64,000 bases of DNA from Thalassovita mediterranea. Lineage in GTDB: Bacteria > Pseudomonadota > Alphaproteobacteria > Caulobacterales > Hyphomonadaceae. Where the stretch lies: positions 1-64,000 of the forward strand of contig CP080408.1 in the NCBI GenBank assembly GCA_019448215.1, in the 5' to 3' direction. The notes beneath the pieces were generated by a model, which saw only the letters and a list, made by a program, of their open reading frames with translations, was not told where the DNA came from and searched no databases. Below are positions 60,485 through 64,000 of this stretch, piece after piece. A program made the position numbers and the translations under genes. The number at the start of each line of letters is the position of its first letter. The stretch's first letter is position 1.

Positions 60485-64000
<3,516 letters not shown>

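Overview
The window looks like a chromosomal segment of a GC-rich (about 60% by eye) alphaproteobacterium. Indicators are long antisense ORF shadows, alphaproteobacterial gene neighbourhoods (map near radC, thrB near rnhA), -35 boxes of the TTGACG type, a short-LID adenylate kinase, a large TonB-dependent receptor and scattered acyl-CoA enzymes. A Hyphomonadaceae/Caulobacterales relative is my guess; no 16S gene is present to prove it. No prophage, insertion sequence, CRISPR array or tRNA gene was seen.

Layout. (1) 1-9444: accessory metabolism: thiolase, two secreted small proteins, a crotonase-fold enzyme, a cyclic-nucleotide-sensor/thioredoxin-reductase-like fusion, a CinA-type protein, a serine hydrolase lipoprotein, OsmC, a TauD-type dioxygenase and a small membrane protein. 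(2) 9538-14489: map, a His-rich cupin, a GIY-YIG nuclease gene whose 3' end carries two inverted palindromic repeats, radC, and a DEAD-box RNA helicase. (3) 14490-16190: the RNA ligase gene rtcB, with an unusual leader (a short ORF, stacked hairpins, an intrinsic terminator and alternative pairings) and a compact three-way junction just after its stop. (4) 16251-25089: a membrane protein, a xi-class GST, a cyclase, two tandem MFS transporters running into thrB, two membrane proteins, rnhA and an MmcQ-type protein. (5) 25114-34911: nitronate monooxygenase, TPR-sulfotransferase, TonB receptor, alpha/beta hydrolase, acyl-CoA dehydrogenase, and a membrane protein with two tandem ectodomain repeats. 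(6) 34973-64000, transcribed leftward: rpoB (5' end outside the window)-rpoC-rpsL-rpsG-fusA-tuf, then cdd and a LuxR-type regulator fused to a hydrolase, then rpsJ through secY-adk-rpsM-rpsK-rpoA-rplQ, ending in a clear terminator.

The ribosomal block is a compact translation and transcription factory with 1-8 nt overlaps or gaps under 50 nt at most junctions. I place candidate promoters before rpsL, rpsJ and rpsM from TTGACG -35 boxes with 16-17 nt spacers. The least ordinary signals are the rtcB leader, which could be a transcription attenuator or riboswitch-like device, and the GIY-YIG gene with its covarying palindromic repeats, a possible analogue of REP/transposase systems. Both are sequence-based inferences that need comparative alignment or RNA data.
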